A model generated the notes under the pieces. The model did no database searches. It worked only from the letters and a program-made list of their open reading frames with translations, and was not told where the DNA came from. Source: an uncultured Gemmatimonadales bacterium (GTDB lineage: Bacteria > Gemmatimonadota > Gemmatimonadetes > Longimicrobiales > Gaopeijiaceae). Taken from it: 5,025 nucleotides of DNA. The DNA lies in the NCBI GenBank assembly GCA_937982605.1, contig CALJLC010000463.1, positions 1 to 5,025 on the forward strand, read 5' to 3'. The translations under genes and the position numbers were made by a program. Positions 1-5,025 of the stretch are shown here, one piece after another; position 1 is the first letter of the stretch, and every line of letters begins with the position of its first letter.

Positions 1-138
1 CTGGCCACCGTGGCCGTCTTCTTCTTCTGGATCTATTACGAATCGGTAGTGTTCATCCTCGGAGGCGAGATCGCTCAGGTGTCGACGATGAGAAAGGCGA
101 GCCGCGTGGGCGTGGTGACGTTCGAGGAAGGGGTGTGA
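1..138 (+). CDS. YihY/BrkB-family inner-membrane protein, C-terminal end (partial)
   Basis: Frame 1 is open from the first base to a TGA at 136-138, giving the last 45 residues of a protein that begins upstream of the window. The visible part opens with a hydrophobic, aromatic segment (LATVAVFFFWIYYESVVFIL) that looks like a final membrane helix. It continues with GGEIAQV and a short polar tail ending in FEEGV. The pattern of a WxYY-containing helix followed by (I/L)LGxExxxV is typical of the C-terminus of the YihY/BrkB family (UPF0761, formerly annotated as virulence factor BrkB or ribonuclease BN). These are inner-membrane proteins of about 280-320 residues with no settled biochemical function. 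The stop lies 7 bases before smpB, so the two are probably in one transcript. The family call rests on this short tail only; another polytopic membrane protein cannot be fully excluded. Confidence 0.72.
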   Translation: MATVAVFFFWIYYESVVFILGGEIAQVSTMRKASRVGVVTFEEGV

Positions 139-140
139 GG
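137..140 (+). promoter_or_regulatory. Ribosome binding site of smpB
   Basis: GAGG lies 5 bases before the ATG at 146 and overlaps the stop codon of the upstream membrane-protein gene. A second purine-rich run (GGAAGGGG, 126-133) lies further upstream. The site supports the ATG at 146 as the smpB start and suggests that ribosomes finishing the upstream gene can restart here. Confidence 0.5.
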
Positions 141-145
141 CCCGC

Positions 146-607
146 ATGACGGAGTCCGACGGCCGCAAGGTCGTGGCCCGCAACCGCAAGGCGCGCCACG
201 AGTACCACGTCCTCGAGACCTTCGAGGCCGGCATGGAGCTGCGCGGCCCCGAAGTGAAGTCGCTTCGTGCGGGCGAGGTCTCCTTCCAGGACTCCTTCGC
301 GCGCGTCGAGTCGGGTGAGGTGTGGCTCTACAGCCTCCACATCAGCCCCTACGAGCAGGCCAACCGCAACAACGTCGATCCCGTGCGGCCGCGCCGGCTC
401 CTGCTCAACCGGTCCGAGATCCGTCAGCTCACGATCAAGACCGAGGAAAAGGGTCTCACACTGATCCCGCTCGACATCTACTTCGCTCGTGGCTACGCCA
501 AGCTCACCCTGGCGGTGGCGCGCGGAAAGAAGCTCCACGACAAGCGGGAGACGCTGAAGAGAAGGCAGCAGGATCGCGAGGCACGACGAGCCGTGGAGAC
601 CCGATGA
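146..607 (+). CDS. smpB: SsrA-binding protein SmpB
   Basis: This 153-residue protein has the normal length for SmpB. SmpB binds the tRNA-like domain of tmRNA and delivers it to ribosomes stalled on mRNAs without a stop codon, so that trans-translation can tag the nascent chain and release the ribosome. Family signatures are visible in order: NRKARHEY near residues 13-20, ELRGPEVKSLRAG in the tmRNA-binding OB-fold, RRLLLN in the middle, and GKKLHDKR at 127-134 with the conserved D132-K133-R134. After that comes a strongly basic tail (KRRQQDREARR), which in known SmpB proteins folds into a helix in the empty mRNA channel. The ATG at 146 has a GAGG site 5 bases upstream and puts the N-terminus at the expected place. 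The last codons overlap the amidase start in ATGA (604-607). The tmRNA gene itself is not in the window. Identity is near certain. Confidence 0.97.
   Translation: MTESDGRKVVARNRKARHEYHVLETFEAGMELRGPEVKSLRAGEVSFQDSFARVESGEVWLYSLHISPYEQANRNNVDPVRPRRLLLNRSEIRQLTIKTEEKGLTLIPLDIYFARGYAKLTLAVARGKKLHDKRETLKRRQQDREARRAVETR
595..598 (+). promoter_or_regulatory. Ribosome binding site deciding the amidase start
   Basis: GGAG lies inside the end of smpB, 5 bases before the ATG at 604. The reading frame is open further upstream (from an ATG at 322), but those upstream codons lie over smpB and would bury the signal peptide. This site, the ATGA overlap and the signal peptide that starts at once together fix the start at 604. 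Confidence 0.5.
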
Positions 608-1863
608 CGGCGGCACGTACGGCGGCGGTCGCCCTGCTGCTCGCCCTGGGCGTCGCGGCCCCCGGCTCGGCCCAGTCGGCGCCGACGCTGACCGTGGAGC
701 GTGGCGACGGCTCGACGACCACCGTCACCGTGCGTCTCGACCGCGGGTACGCCGCCGTGCCGGTCGAGGTCGTCTCCGACCTCGGCTGGGAGGTCGCCGA
801 GGCCGGCGGCGCGATCGAGTTCTCCGCGGCCCGGGAGATCTCGGTCTCGATGCGTCTGTCGTCCCCCTTCTTCCGCTGGGACGGCGTGGTGCTGCAGATG
901 ACCGACGCGCCGTATCGCATGGGCGCGCAGACGTTCGTACCGCTCCAGTTCCTGACCGACTTCCTCCCCCGCCGTCTGCCCGGGTTGTACGACTTCGACG
1001 GGGAGCGGTCGCGGCTCCGCGCCGGCGAGGTGTCGCTCCTGGTCACGGGGGCCTCGACCTCGGCGGTCCGACCGCCCGTCACGGCGCCGTCGCCGAACTC
1101 GGCCGAGGCGGTGCGTAACGCCGGGCCGTCCGCCTACGAGGGCGTCCGGGTCGTCGTGATCGATCCCGGTCACGGGGGAGAGGATCCGGGTGCCATGAGC
1201 GCCGACGGGCTCCGGGAGAAGGACATCGCGCTCGCCATAGGGCTCCGGGTCGCCGCGGCGCTGCGAGACACGCCCGGCCTCGAGGTCCACATGATCCGCG
1301 ACGACGACACCTTCGTCGACGTCTGGGAGCGCGGTCAGATCGCGACCGACCTCAAGGGCGAGCGGCCGGGGATCTTCGTCTCGATCCACGCGAACTCGTT
1401 CCCGCCCCGACGGCAGGCGCGGGGCTTCGAGACGTACTTCCTCTCGGACGCCCGTACCGAACACGAGCGACGGGTCTCCGCCATCGAGAACGCTCCCCTG
1501 ACCATGAACCCGCAGTTCGCCGACGAGGAGCAGCTCGCCGACCTGGACTTCATCCTGCGCGACCTCAAGAACTACGAGCACGCGCACTGGTCCGCCGACC
1601 TGGCCGCACTGGTGCAAGACGAGCTCGACGACGTGCACCCGGGTCCGAACCGGGGCGTGAAGCAGGGCGTCCTCGCGGTGCTGACGAATGCGCTGATGCC
1701 GTCCGTGCTCATCGAGATCGGCTATCTCTCCAACGAGACCGAGGCGAGGCAGATCGGGGAGTCCGACTTCCACGACGGGGCGGCCGACGCCATCGCCGAC
1801 GCCGTCCTCCGCTTCTTCGAGCGGTATCCGCCCGGATCGGGAGGATTCCCGGGGGCCCGGTGA
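604..1863 (+). CDS. Exported N-acetylmuramoyl-L-alanine amidase (Amidase_3, AmiC-like)
   Basis: This 419-residue zinc amidase is predicted to cut the bond between N-acetylmuramic acid and the stem peptide of peptidoglycan, as AmiA/B/C do in daughter-cell separation. Residues 1-23 form a Sec signal peptide (hydrophobic LLLALGVAA, then GSA before probable cleavage), placing the enzyme outside the inner membrane. Residues about 27-140 form a small domain with FVPLQFLTDFLP (111-122), resembling copper-amine-oxidase N-terminal-like wall-associated domains; that match is tentative. A Pro/Ser/Ala-rich linker (about 150-178) leads to the catalytic domain. Predicted zinc ligands are H190 (DPGHGG), E205 (LREKD) and H262 (SIHAN), with catalytic E371 (VLIEIGYLSN). 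All key residues are present, so the enzyme should be active. Between H262 and E371 lies an acidic insert of about 45 residues (roughly 284-328), in the place where AmiA/B/C carry their autoinhibitory helix. The gene overlaps smpB by ATGA and the next gene by GTGA. Confidence 0.94.
   Translation: MTAARTAAVALLLALGVAAPGSAQSAPTLTVERGDGSTTTVTVRLDRGYAAVPVEVVSDLGWEVAEAGGAIEFSAAREISVSMRLSSPFFRWDGVVLQMTDAPYRMGAQTFVPLQFLTDFLPRRLPGLYDFDGERSRLRAGEVSLLVTGASTSAVRPPVTAPSPNSAEAVRNAGPSAYEGVRVVVIDPGHGGEDPGAMSADGLREKDIALAIGLRVAAALRDTPGLEVHMIRDDDTFVDVWERGQIATDLKGERPGIFVSIHANSFPPRRQARGFETYFLSDARTEHERRVSAIENAPLTMNPQFADEEQLADLDFILRDLKNYEHAHWSADLAALVQDELDDVHPGPNRGVKQGVLAVLTNALMPSVLIEIGYLSNETEARQIGESDFHDGAADAIADAVLRFFERYPPGSGGFPGAR
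1839..1845 (+). promoter_or_regulatory. Possible ribosome binding site of the TPR lipoprotein gene
   Basis: GGGAGGA is a good anti-Shine-Dalgarno match but lies 14 bases before the GTG at 1860, further than usual. A plain G-run (1851-1855) is closer, 4 bases from the start. With the GTGA overlap, re-initiation by ribosomes finishing the amidase is likely to matter more than either site. Confidence 0.3.
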
Positions 1864-3197
1864 CGGGAGGCGCGCGACGGCGCTCGGCGCTGATCGGGGC
1901 GGTCGTGGGGGCCGGCCTGGTGGGCTGCCTCCATCACAACGTGCTCTTCAACGCGGGCGGCCTCTTCCGTCAGGCGGAGGTGGATCGGAGGGCGGGACGG
2001 ACCGTGGCGGCGGCGCAGGGCTACAGGGACGTCGCGCGCAAGACCGGCGAAGCGGTGCGTGATCGGCCGAACGCCGATTGGGCCGACGAAGCTCTCCTGC
2101 TGTACGCCCGCGCCCGGCTCCGACTCGGCGAGTACGCGGACGCGGAGGGCGCCCTGGCCGCGGCCGATCGGAGGCGCGCGGGGAGTCGCGCGGAGGTCGC
2201 CGTCTTCCGCGCCTTTCTCCAGGACCGGACCGGAAAGCACGAGGCGGCGCTCGCCACGGTCAACGCGGCCCTCACCGAGGTGACCGGCGACGCCCTGGTG
2301 GAGGCGCACCTGCTTCGCGGGCGGCTTCTGCTGCGACGGGGCCAGGCGGAGTACGGCTGGTGGGATCTCGATCAGGCCGTCCACCTGGACCCGGCCGTTC
2401 GGGCCGAGGCGGGACTCGAGCGCCTCCGATGGGCCGTCGAGCTCGCCGACCGTGAGCGCGCCTTCGCGGCCCTCCGCGGCATGCTCGGAGACCCCCGGGC
2501 CAACGTGCTCGCCGACACCGTCTCCGCGCTGGTCGAAACGGCCCGCGCCACGTGGGGCGCCGACACGGGCGTGGAGCTGCTCGCACCGGTCGACGCTTCA
2601 CGGTGGGATCGCGAGGCCCGGGGCAGGCTCCGACTGCAGCGGGCGAGGTACCTTCACGCTTCGGGCGACACCGCCACGGCCTCGGCCGCGGCGCTCGACG
2701 TCGCCGGGGGGCTCGGCCCGTCCGCCGCGGAGGCGCGCCTCCTCCTGGCCGAGTGGCGCGCGGCCGAGATCAGCGCGCTCGACGACGCCTACGCGCTCCG
2801 GGCGCTGCTCCTGCCGGCGGCGGACGACCCGCGGGTCAGCGAGCGGCTCGGTGCCATCGACGAGTTCGAGCGACGGGTCGGCGCCGGTCTCGAGGAGCCG
2901 CTGGGTCTCTTCGCCGCGGCCGAGGCCGCCCGCGATCTGATCGGGGCTCCGCGCCTCGCGCACGGCCTCTTCCTCGCGTACGTCGACCAGGCCCCGGACG
3001 AGCCGTGGTCGCCCAAGGCGCTGCTCGCGGCGCTCGGCACGTCTCCGGATCCCGGGGATCGCGCCTGGATCCGCCAGCGGCTGGAGGCCTACACGGACTC
3101 CCCTTACGTTCTTGCCGCGAACGGCGGACCGGCCGCCGGATTCGCGGAGCTCGAGGTCGAGCTCGAAGACCGGCTCAGGGAGCTGATTCGAGAATGA
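1860..3197 (+). CDS. TPR-repeat lipoprotein of unknown function
   Basis: This is a 445-residue protein that I do not recognise as a named gene. The N-terminus is a lipoprotein signal peptide: RRR at 6-8, a hydrophobic core (ALIGAVVGAG) and the lipobox LVGC with lipid-accepting C23. It should be anchored to a membrane facing the periplasm, probably the outer membrane. The rest is almost entirely helical, Ala/Leu/Arg-rich sequence with TPR-like helix pairs at about 73-105, 111-141 and 146-178. The last has a TPR-like A-V-H-L-D-P end. More degenerate repeats run to about residue 390, and near the C-terminus WSPKALLAAL (383-392) and YTDSPYV (411-417) resemble end motifs of other TPR cell-envelope proteins. 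GTG at 1860 is the only nearby start that keeps the signal peptide intact. It overlaps the amidase stop (GTGA) and its own stop overlaps pyrD (ATGA). A scaffold or partner role for the amidase is possible but is only context-based inference. Confidence 0.85.
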   Translation: MTGGARRRSALIGAVVGAGLVGCLHHNVLFNAGGLFRQAEVDRRAGRTVAAAQGYRDVARKTGEAVRDRPNADWADEALLLYARARLRLGEYADAEGALAAADRRRAGSRAEVAVFRAFLQDRTGKHEAALATVNAALTEVTGDALVEAHLLRGRLLLRRGQAEYGWWDLDQAVHLDPAVRAEAGLERLRWAVELADRERAFAALRGMLGDPRANVLADTVSALVETARATWGADTGVELLAPVDASRWDREARGRLRLQRARYLHASGDTATASAAALDVAGGLGPSAAEARLLLAEWRAAEISALDDAYALRALLLPAADDPRVSERLGAIDEFERRVGAGLEEPLGLFAAAEAARDLIGAPRLAHGLFLAYVDQAPDEPWSPKALLAALGTSPDPGDRAWIRQRLEAYTDSPYVLAANGGPAAGFAELEVELEDRLRELIRE

Positions 3198-4117
3198 ACC
3201 TCTCCACGCGGGTTCTGGGCGTCGACTTCCAGAACCCCGTGTTGCTGGCAGCCGGTACCTGCGGCTTCGGCCGGGAGCTCGAGGAGGTCGTCGACCTCGA
3301 GGCGCTCGGAGGCTTCGTCACCAAGTCGGTGACGGTCGAGCCGCGCACCGGTAATCCCGCGCCGCGCGTGGCGGAGTTCTCGGCCGGGATGCTGAACTCC
3401 ATCGGCCTGGCCAATCCGGGTCTCGCGCGGGTGCGGTCCGAGAAGCTCCCCTGGATCGCCGCGAACGTACGCGCGCCGCGGGTGCTGGTCAGCATCGCCG
3501 GGCACGTCGTCGAGGAGTACTTCCGGCTCGTGGAGGGCCTGGACGACGCCGACGGCTTCCTCGGCTACGAGGTGAACCTCTCCTGTCCGAACGACGCGAA
3601 GCGGGGCGGCGCGCCGTTCGCCCTGGACCCGGAGGCGGTCACCGAGATCCTCTCGGGCTGCCGGAGTCGCACCGACCGACCGCTCGTGGCCAAGCTCGCG
3701 CCGAACGATCCGCGGCTGGCGGAGACCGTCCGGCGGGCGGAGGCCGCCGGAGCCGACGCGCTCACGCTCGTGAACACGCTCCCGGGGCTCCTGCTGCACG
3801 CGGAGTCGGGCACGCCCGAGCTCGGTGCCGGCCCGGGTGGGACCAGCGGGCCCGCCCTGCGGCCGGCCGGCACCCGGGCGGTCCGGGAGGCCCGTTCGGT
3901 CACGAGCCTTCCGATCCTGGGTGTGGGGGGTGTGCTCGCCCCCGTCGACGCCGTCGGCTACGCGCGGGCCGGAGCCGACCTCGTGCAGATGGGCACGGCC
4001 ACCTTCGCCGCGCCGCGGGCCGCGGAACGACTCACCGAGGGACTGCGCCGGTGGGGTCGGCGGAACCGGGTGGGAACGTGGACGGAGCTCGTCTCGGGGG
4101 GAGGCGCGCGGGCGTGA
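3194..4117 (+). CDS. pyrD: Dihydroorotate dehydrogenase, class 1B-like catalytic subunit
   Basis: This 307-residue FMN enzyme oxidises dihydroorotate to orotate, the fourth step of UMP synthesis, in the cytoplasm. It has the length of class 1 (PyrDA/PyrDB) enzymes and lacks the N-terminal membrane-binding extension of class 2. Visible signatures are TKSVTVEPRTGNP (43-55, with FMN/substrate lysine K44), NSIGLANPG (68-76), VNLSCPN (127-133) with catalytic C131, K167 in AKLAPN, VNT at 193-195, GGTSGPALRP (215-224), GVGGV (243-247) and MGTATF (266-271). Cys as catalytic base (class 2 uses Ser) confirms class 1. The GGxSGP(A)xxP segment is most like PyrDB, which normally works with the iron-sulfur/FAD subunit PyrK to pass electrons to NAD+. 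No pyrK is present here. The ATG at 3194 overlaps the lipoprotein stop, with AGGGAG (3177-3182) 11 bases upstream. Earlier in-frame codons lie over the lipoprotein gene and are not used. pyrF follows with a GTGA overlap. Confidence 0.95.
   Translation: MNLSTRVLGVDFQNPVLLAAGTCGFGRELEEVVDLEALGGFVTKSVTVEPRTGNPAPRVAEFSAGMLNSIGLANPGLARVRSEKLPWIAANVRAPRVLVSIAGHVVEEYFRLVEGLDDADGFLGYEVNLSCPNDAKRGGAPFALDPEAVTEILSGCRSRTDRPLVAKLAPNDPRLAETVRRAEAAGADALTLVNTLPGLLLHAESGTPELGAGPGGTSGPALRPAGTRAVREARSVTSLPILGVGGVLAPVDAVGYARAGADLVQMGTATFAAPRAAERLTEGLRRWGRRNRVGTWTELVSGGGARA
4096..4104 (+). promoter_or_regulatory. Ribosome binding site deciding the pyrF start
   Basis: GGGGGGAGG ends 9 bases before the GTG at 4114 and is the strongest ribosome binding site in the window. 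It supports GTG 4114 over an in-frame ATG at 4051. The ATG would add 21 Gly/Arg-rich residues that lie over the end of pyrD and have no counterpart in PyrF proteins. Confidence 0.6.
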
Positions 4118-4815
4118 GTCGGGTCATCGCCCCCCTCGACGTGCCGACCGAGGCCGAGGCACTGCACCTCGTCGACCGGCTGGGCGCGCGCGCCGATTTC
4201 TACAAGGTCGGCCTGGAGCTCTACACCCGCTCCGGGCCCCGGGTGGTGGAGGCGCTCGTCGAGCGGGGCAAGCAGGTCTTCCTCGACCTGAAGCTCCACG
4301 ACATCCCCAACACCGTCGGGCGCGCCGTGGCCGTGGCCTCGGATCTGGGCGTCGACCTCCTCACCGTCCACGGATCCGGCGGCCCGGGGATGCTCGAAGC
4401 CGCGGTGGCGCATCGAACCGGTGGCCTGCGCCTCCTGGCCGTCACCGTGCTGACGTCGATGAGGCCGGACGAGATGGGAGCCGTCTGGGGCCGCGAGATC
4501 CGGTCGGTGCGAGAGGAGGTGGGGCGCATCGCCGACCTGGCCCGGGACGCGGACGTCGACGGCGTGGTCGCGTCGGCGCTCGAGGCGTCGTGGCTGCGCA
4601 GCCGGGTGGGTCCGGACTTCCTCATCGTGACACCGGGGATCCGCCCCGCGGGCGCCGGGAGCGACGACCAGAGCCGGATCGCGACACCCGCGGACGCGGT
4701 CGAGGCGGGCGCGGACTACCTGGTCATCGGCCGCCCGATCACGCGTGCGCCCGACCCGCCGGCGGCGCTCGAGGCGATCCTGGACGAGATCTCCCGAGCG
4801 GAGGGTTCCGGTTGA
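4114..4815 (+). CDS. pyrF: Orotidine-5'-phosphate decarboxylase
   Basis: This 233-residue TIM-barrel enzyme converts orotidine 5'-phosphate to UMP, the last step of de novo pyrimidine synthesis, in the cytoplasm. It has the length of the bacterial PyrF group (about 230-245). From the N-terminus: the first strand APLDVP with D9; YKVGLE with K31; the catalytic DLKLHDIPNT with D58, K60 and D63, the charged network that drives decarboxylation; the LTVH strand after it; VTPGIRP (172-178) followed by a GSDDQ loop; and VIGRPIT (204-210) with phosphate-binding R207. All expected catalytic residues are there. GTG at 4114 is chosen because it places APLDVP at the very N-terminus, overlaps the pyrD stop by 4 bases and has a strong ribosome binding site. 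The pairing with pyrD is a functional one, since the two enzymes flank orotate phosphoribosyltransferase (PyrE) in the pathway; pyrE is not in the window. Confidence 0.97.
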   Translation: MSRVIAPLDVPTEAEALHLVDRLGARADFYKVGLELYTRSGPRVVEALVERGKQVFLDLKLHDIPNTVGRAVAVASDLGVDLLTVHGSGGPGMLEAAVAHRTGGLRLLAVTVLTSMRPDEMGAVWGREIRSVREEVGRIADLARDADVDGVVASALEASWLRSRVGPDFLIVTPGIRPAGAGSDDQSRIATPADAVEAGADYLVIGRPITRAPDPPAALEAILDEISRAEGSG

Positions 4816-4880
4816 ACCCGCGAAGCGGCGATCTTCCGCGTTCGCCGAACGACGCCCCCGCGCAACGACGAGCTCGATGA
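4812..4880 (+). CDS. Possible 22-residue leader ORF bridging pyrF and cysS (doubtful)
   Basis: A TTG at 4812 overlaps the pyrF stop (TTGA). It opens a 22-codon frame whose TGA at 4878-4880 overlaps the cysS ATG (ATGA). The encoded peptide is polar and Pro/Arg-rich, with no cysteine and no recognisable domain, so it is not a cysteine-sensing leader of the usual kind. If translated, its likely use would be to carry ribosomes from pyrF to cysS. Nothing in the sequence besides the two overlaps supports it, and a chance open frame this short is expected in GC-rich DNA. Confidence 0.12.
   Translation: MNPRSGDLPRSPNDAPAQRRAR
4820..4845 (+). other. Hairpin in the pyrF-cysS gap
   Basis: GCGAAGCGG (4820-4828) pairs with CCGC-TTCGC (4836-4839 and 4841-4845). 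This forms a 9-base-pair GC-rich stem with one bulged G (4840) and a 7-base loop. It lies 5-30 bases after the pyrF stop, in the only gap of more than a few bases between genes in the window. No T-tract follows, so it is not a standard intrinsic terminator. It could be an mRNA stabiliser or processing element, a weak pause site, or chance pairing in GC-rich sequence. Confidence 0.35.
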
Positions 4881-5025
4881 CCCTCAAGGTCCACGACACC
4901 GCGAAGCGATCGCTCACCGAATTCGAGCCCCTCGAGGAGGGGAAGGTCCGCGTGTACGCCTGCGGACCGACGATCTACAACCACGCGCACATCGGGAACT
5001 TCCGCACGTTCCTCTTCTTCGACCT
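4877..5025 (+). CDS. cysS: Cysteinyl-tRNA synthetase, N-terminal part (cut by window end)
   Basis: The first 49 residues of class I cysteinyl-tRNA synthetase are visible. The enzyme activates cysteine with ATP and attaches it to tRNA-Cys in the cytoplasm; full-length proteins are usually about 460-500 residues. The signature is VYACGPTIYNHAHIGNFRT (26-44). C29 is the first zinc ligand, which recognises the cysteine thiol. HIGN (38-41) is the CysRS form of the class I HIGH motif. The ATG at 4877 gives the usual short lead (LKVHDT, then a FEPLEEGKV segment) before this motif. No other in-frame start is seen between the pyrF stop and this codon. A clear ribosome binding site is missing upstream (only GACGAG at 4867-4872), unlike pyrF. 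The gene lies 61 bases after pyrF on the same strand and is probably read from the same transcript. Confidence 0.95.
   Translation, partial: MTLKVHDTAKRSLTEFEPLEEGKVRVYACGPTIYNHAHIGNFRTFLFFD

Noticed and set aside
322..603. Upstream in-frame extension of the amidase to an ATG at 322.
   Set aside because: It overlaps most of smpB and would place about 94 extra residues before an evident Sec signal peptide. ATG 604 has a ribosome binding site and the ATGA overlap.
493..1773. A 426-codon open frame on the minus strand opposite the amidase gene, and others such as 3958-4917 and 3104-3799.
   Set aside because: They lie opposite genes with clear family signatures. Their translations are low-complexity, rich in Arg, Gly, Val and Asp, with no recognisable domain. 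High GC makes stop codons rare in these shadow frames.
2552..3193. Upstream in-frame extension of pyrD to an ATG at 2552.
   Set aside because: The added 214 residues are Arg/Gly/Ala-rich shadow sequence of the lipoprotein gene, and PyrD proteins begin just at the sequence following 3194.
4051..4113. ATG 4051 as the pyrF start.
   Set aside because: It adds 21 residues over the end of pyrD with no counterpart in PyrF. GTG 4114 has a much better ribosome binding site and position.
4820..4860. Intrinsic terminator after pyrF.
   Set aside because: The hairpin at 4820-4845 is followed by GC-rich sequence without a T-tract, so standard intrinsic termination is not supported.
4905..4914. Ten-base palindrome AGCGATCGCT, and a GCGAAGCG copy shared with 4820-4827.
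   Set aside because: It lies inside the cysS coding sequence and is short. One such palindrome is expected by chance, and no further copies were noticed that would mark a repeat family or operator.
1..5025. A novel defence, mobile or biosynthetic system.
   Set aside because: All seven genes with real support are housekeeping or envelope genes on one strand with uniform composition. No repeats, integrase, transposase, toxin or unusual domain pairing is visible.

Overview
This window is a very GC-rich, fully packed stretch of bacterial chromosome. Every gene reads on the + strand. No mobile element, CRISPR array, RNA gene or foreign-looking island is visible. The gene content and order (YihY/BrkB membrane protein, smpB, exported amidase, TPR lipoprotein, pyrD, pyrF, cysS), the high GC and the signs of a diderm envelope (lipobox protein, AmiA/B/C-like amidase) recall Gemmatimonadota or a related environmental lineage. 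That assignment is inferred from recall of similar gene orders, not from a search.

Layout: 1-138 is the C-terminal end of a YihY/BrkB-type inner-membrane protein. Seven bases later comes smpB (146-607), the protein partner of tmRNA in rescue of stalled ribosomes. An exported zinc N-acetylmuramoyl-L-alanine amidase follows (604-1863), then a TPR-type lipoprotein of unknown function (1860-3197). Two pyrimidine-biosynthesis enzymes come next: dihydroorotate dehydrogenase, class 1B-like (pyrD, 3194-4117), and orotidine-5'-phosphate decarboxylase (pyrF, 4114-4815). After a 61-base gap holding a small hairpin, cysteinyl-tRNA synthetase (cysS) starts at 4877 and runs off the end.

The four junctions from smpB to pyrF are all 4-base stop/start overlaps (ATGA, GTGA, ATGA, GTGA). 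The genes are therefore almost certainly co-transcribed and probably translationally coupled. No promoter or terminator is visible, so transcription must start upstream of the window and may continue into cysS. The genes group into three themes: translation (smpB, cysS), cell envelope (YihY-like protein, amidase, lipoprotein) and UMP synthesis (pyrD, pyrF). Linkage by growth rate is more plausible than a single shared pathway.

I found no convincing undescribed system. The points most worth a second look are the uncharacterised lipoprotein, the class 1B-like PyrD without an adjacent pyrK, the probable autoinhibitory insert in the amidase, and the pyrF-cysS junction.
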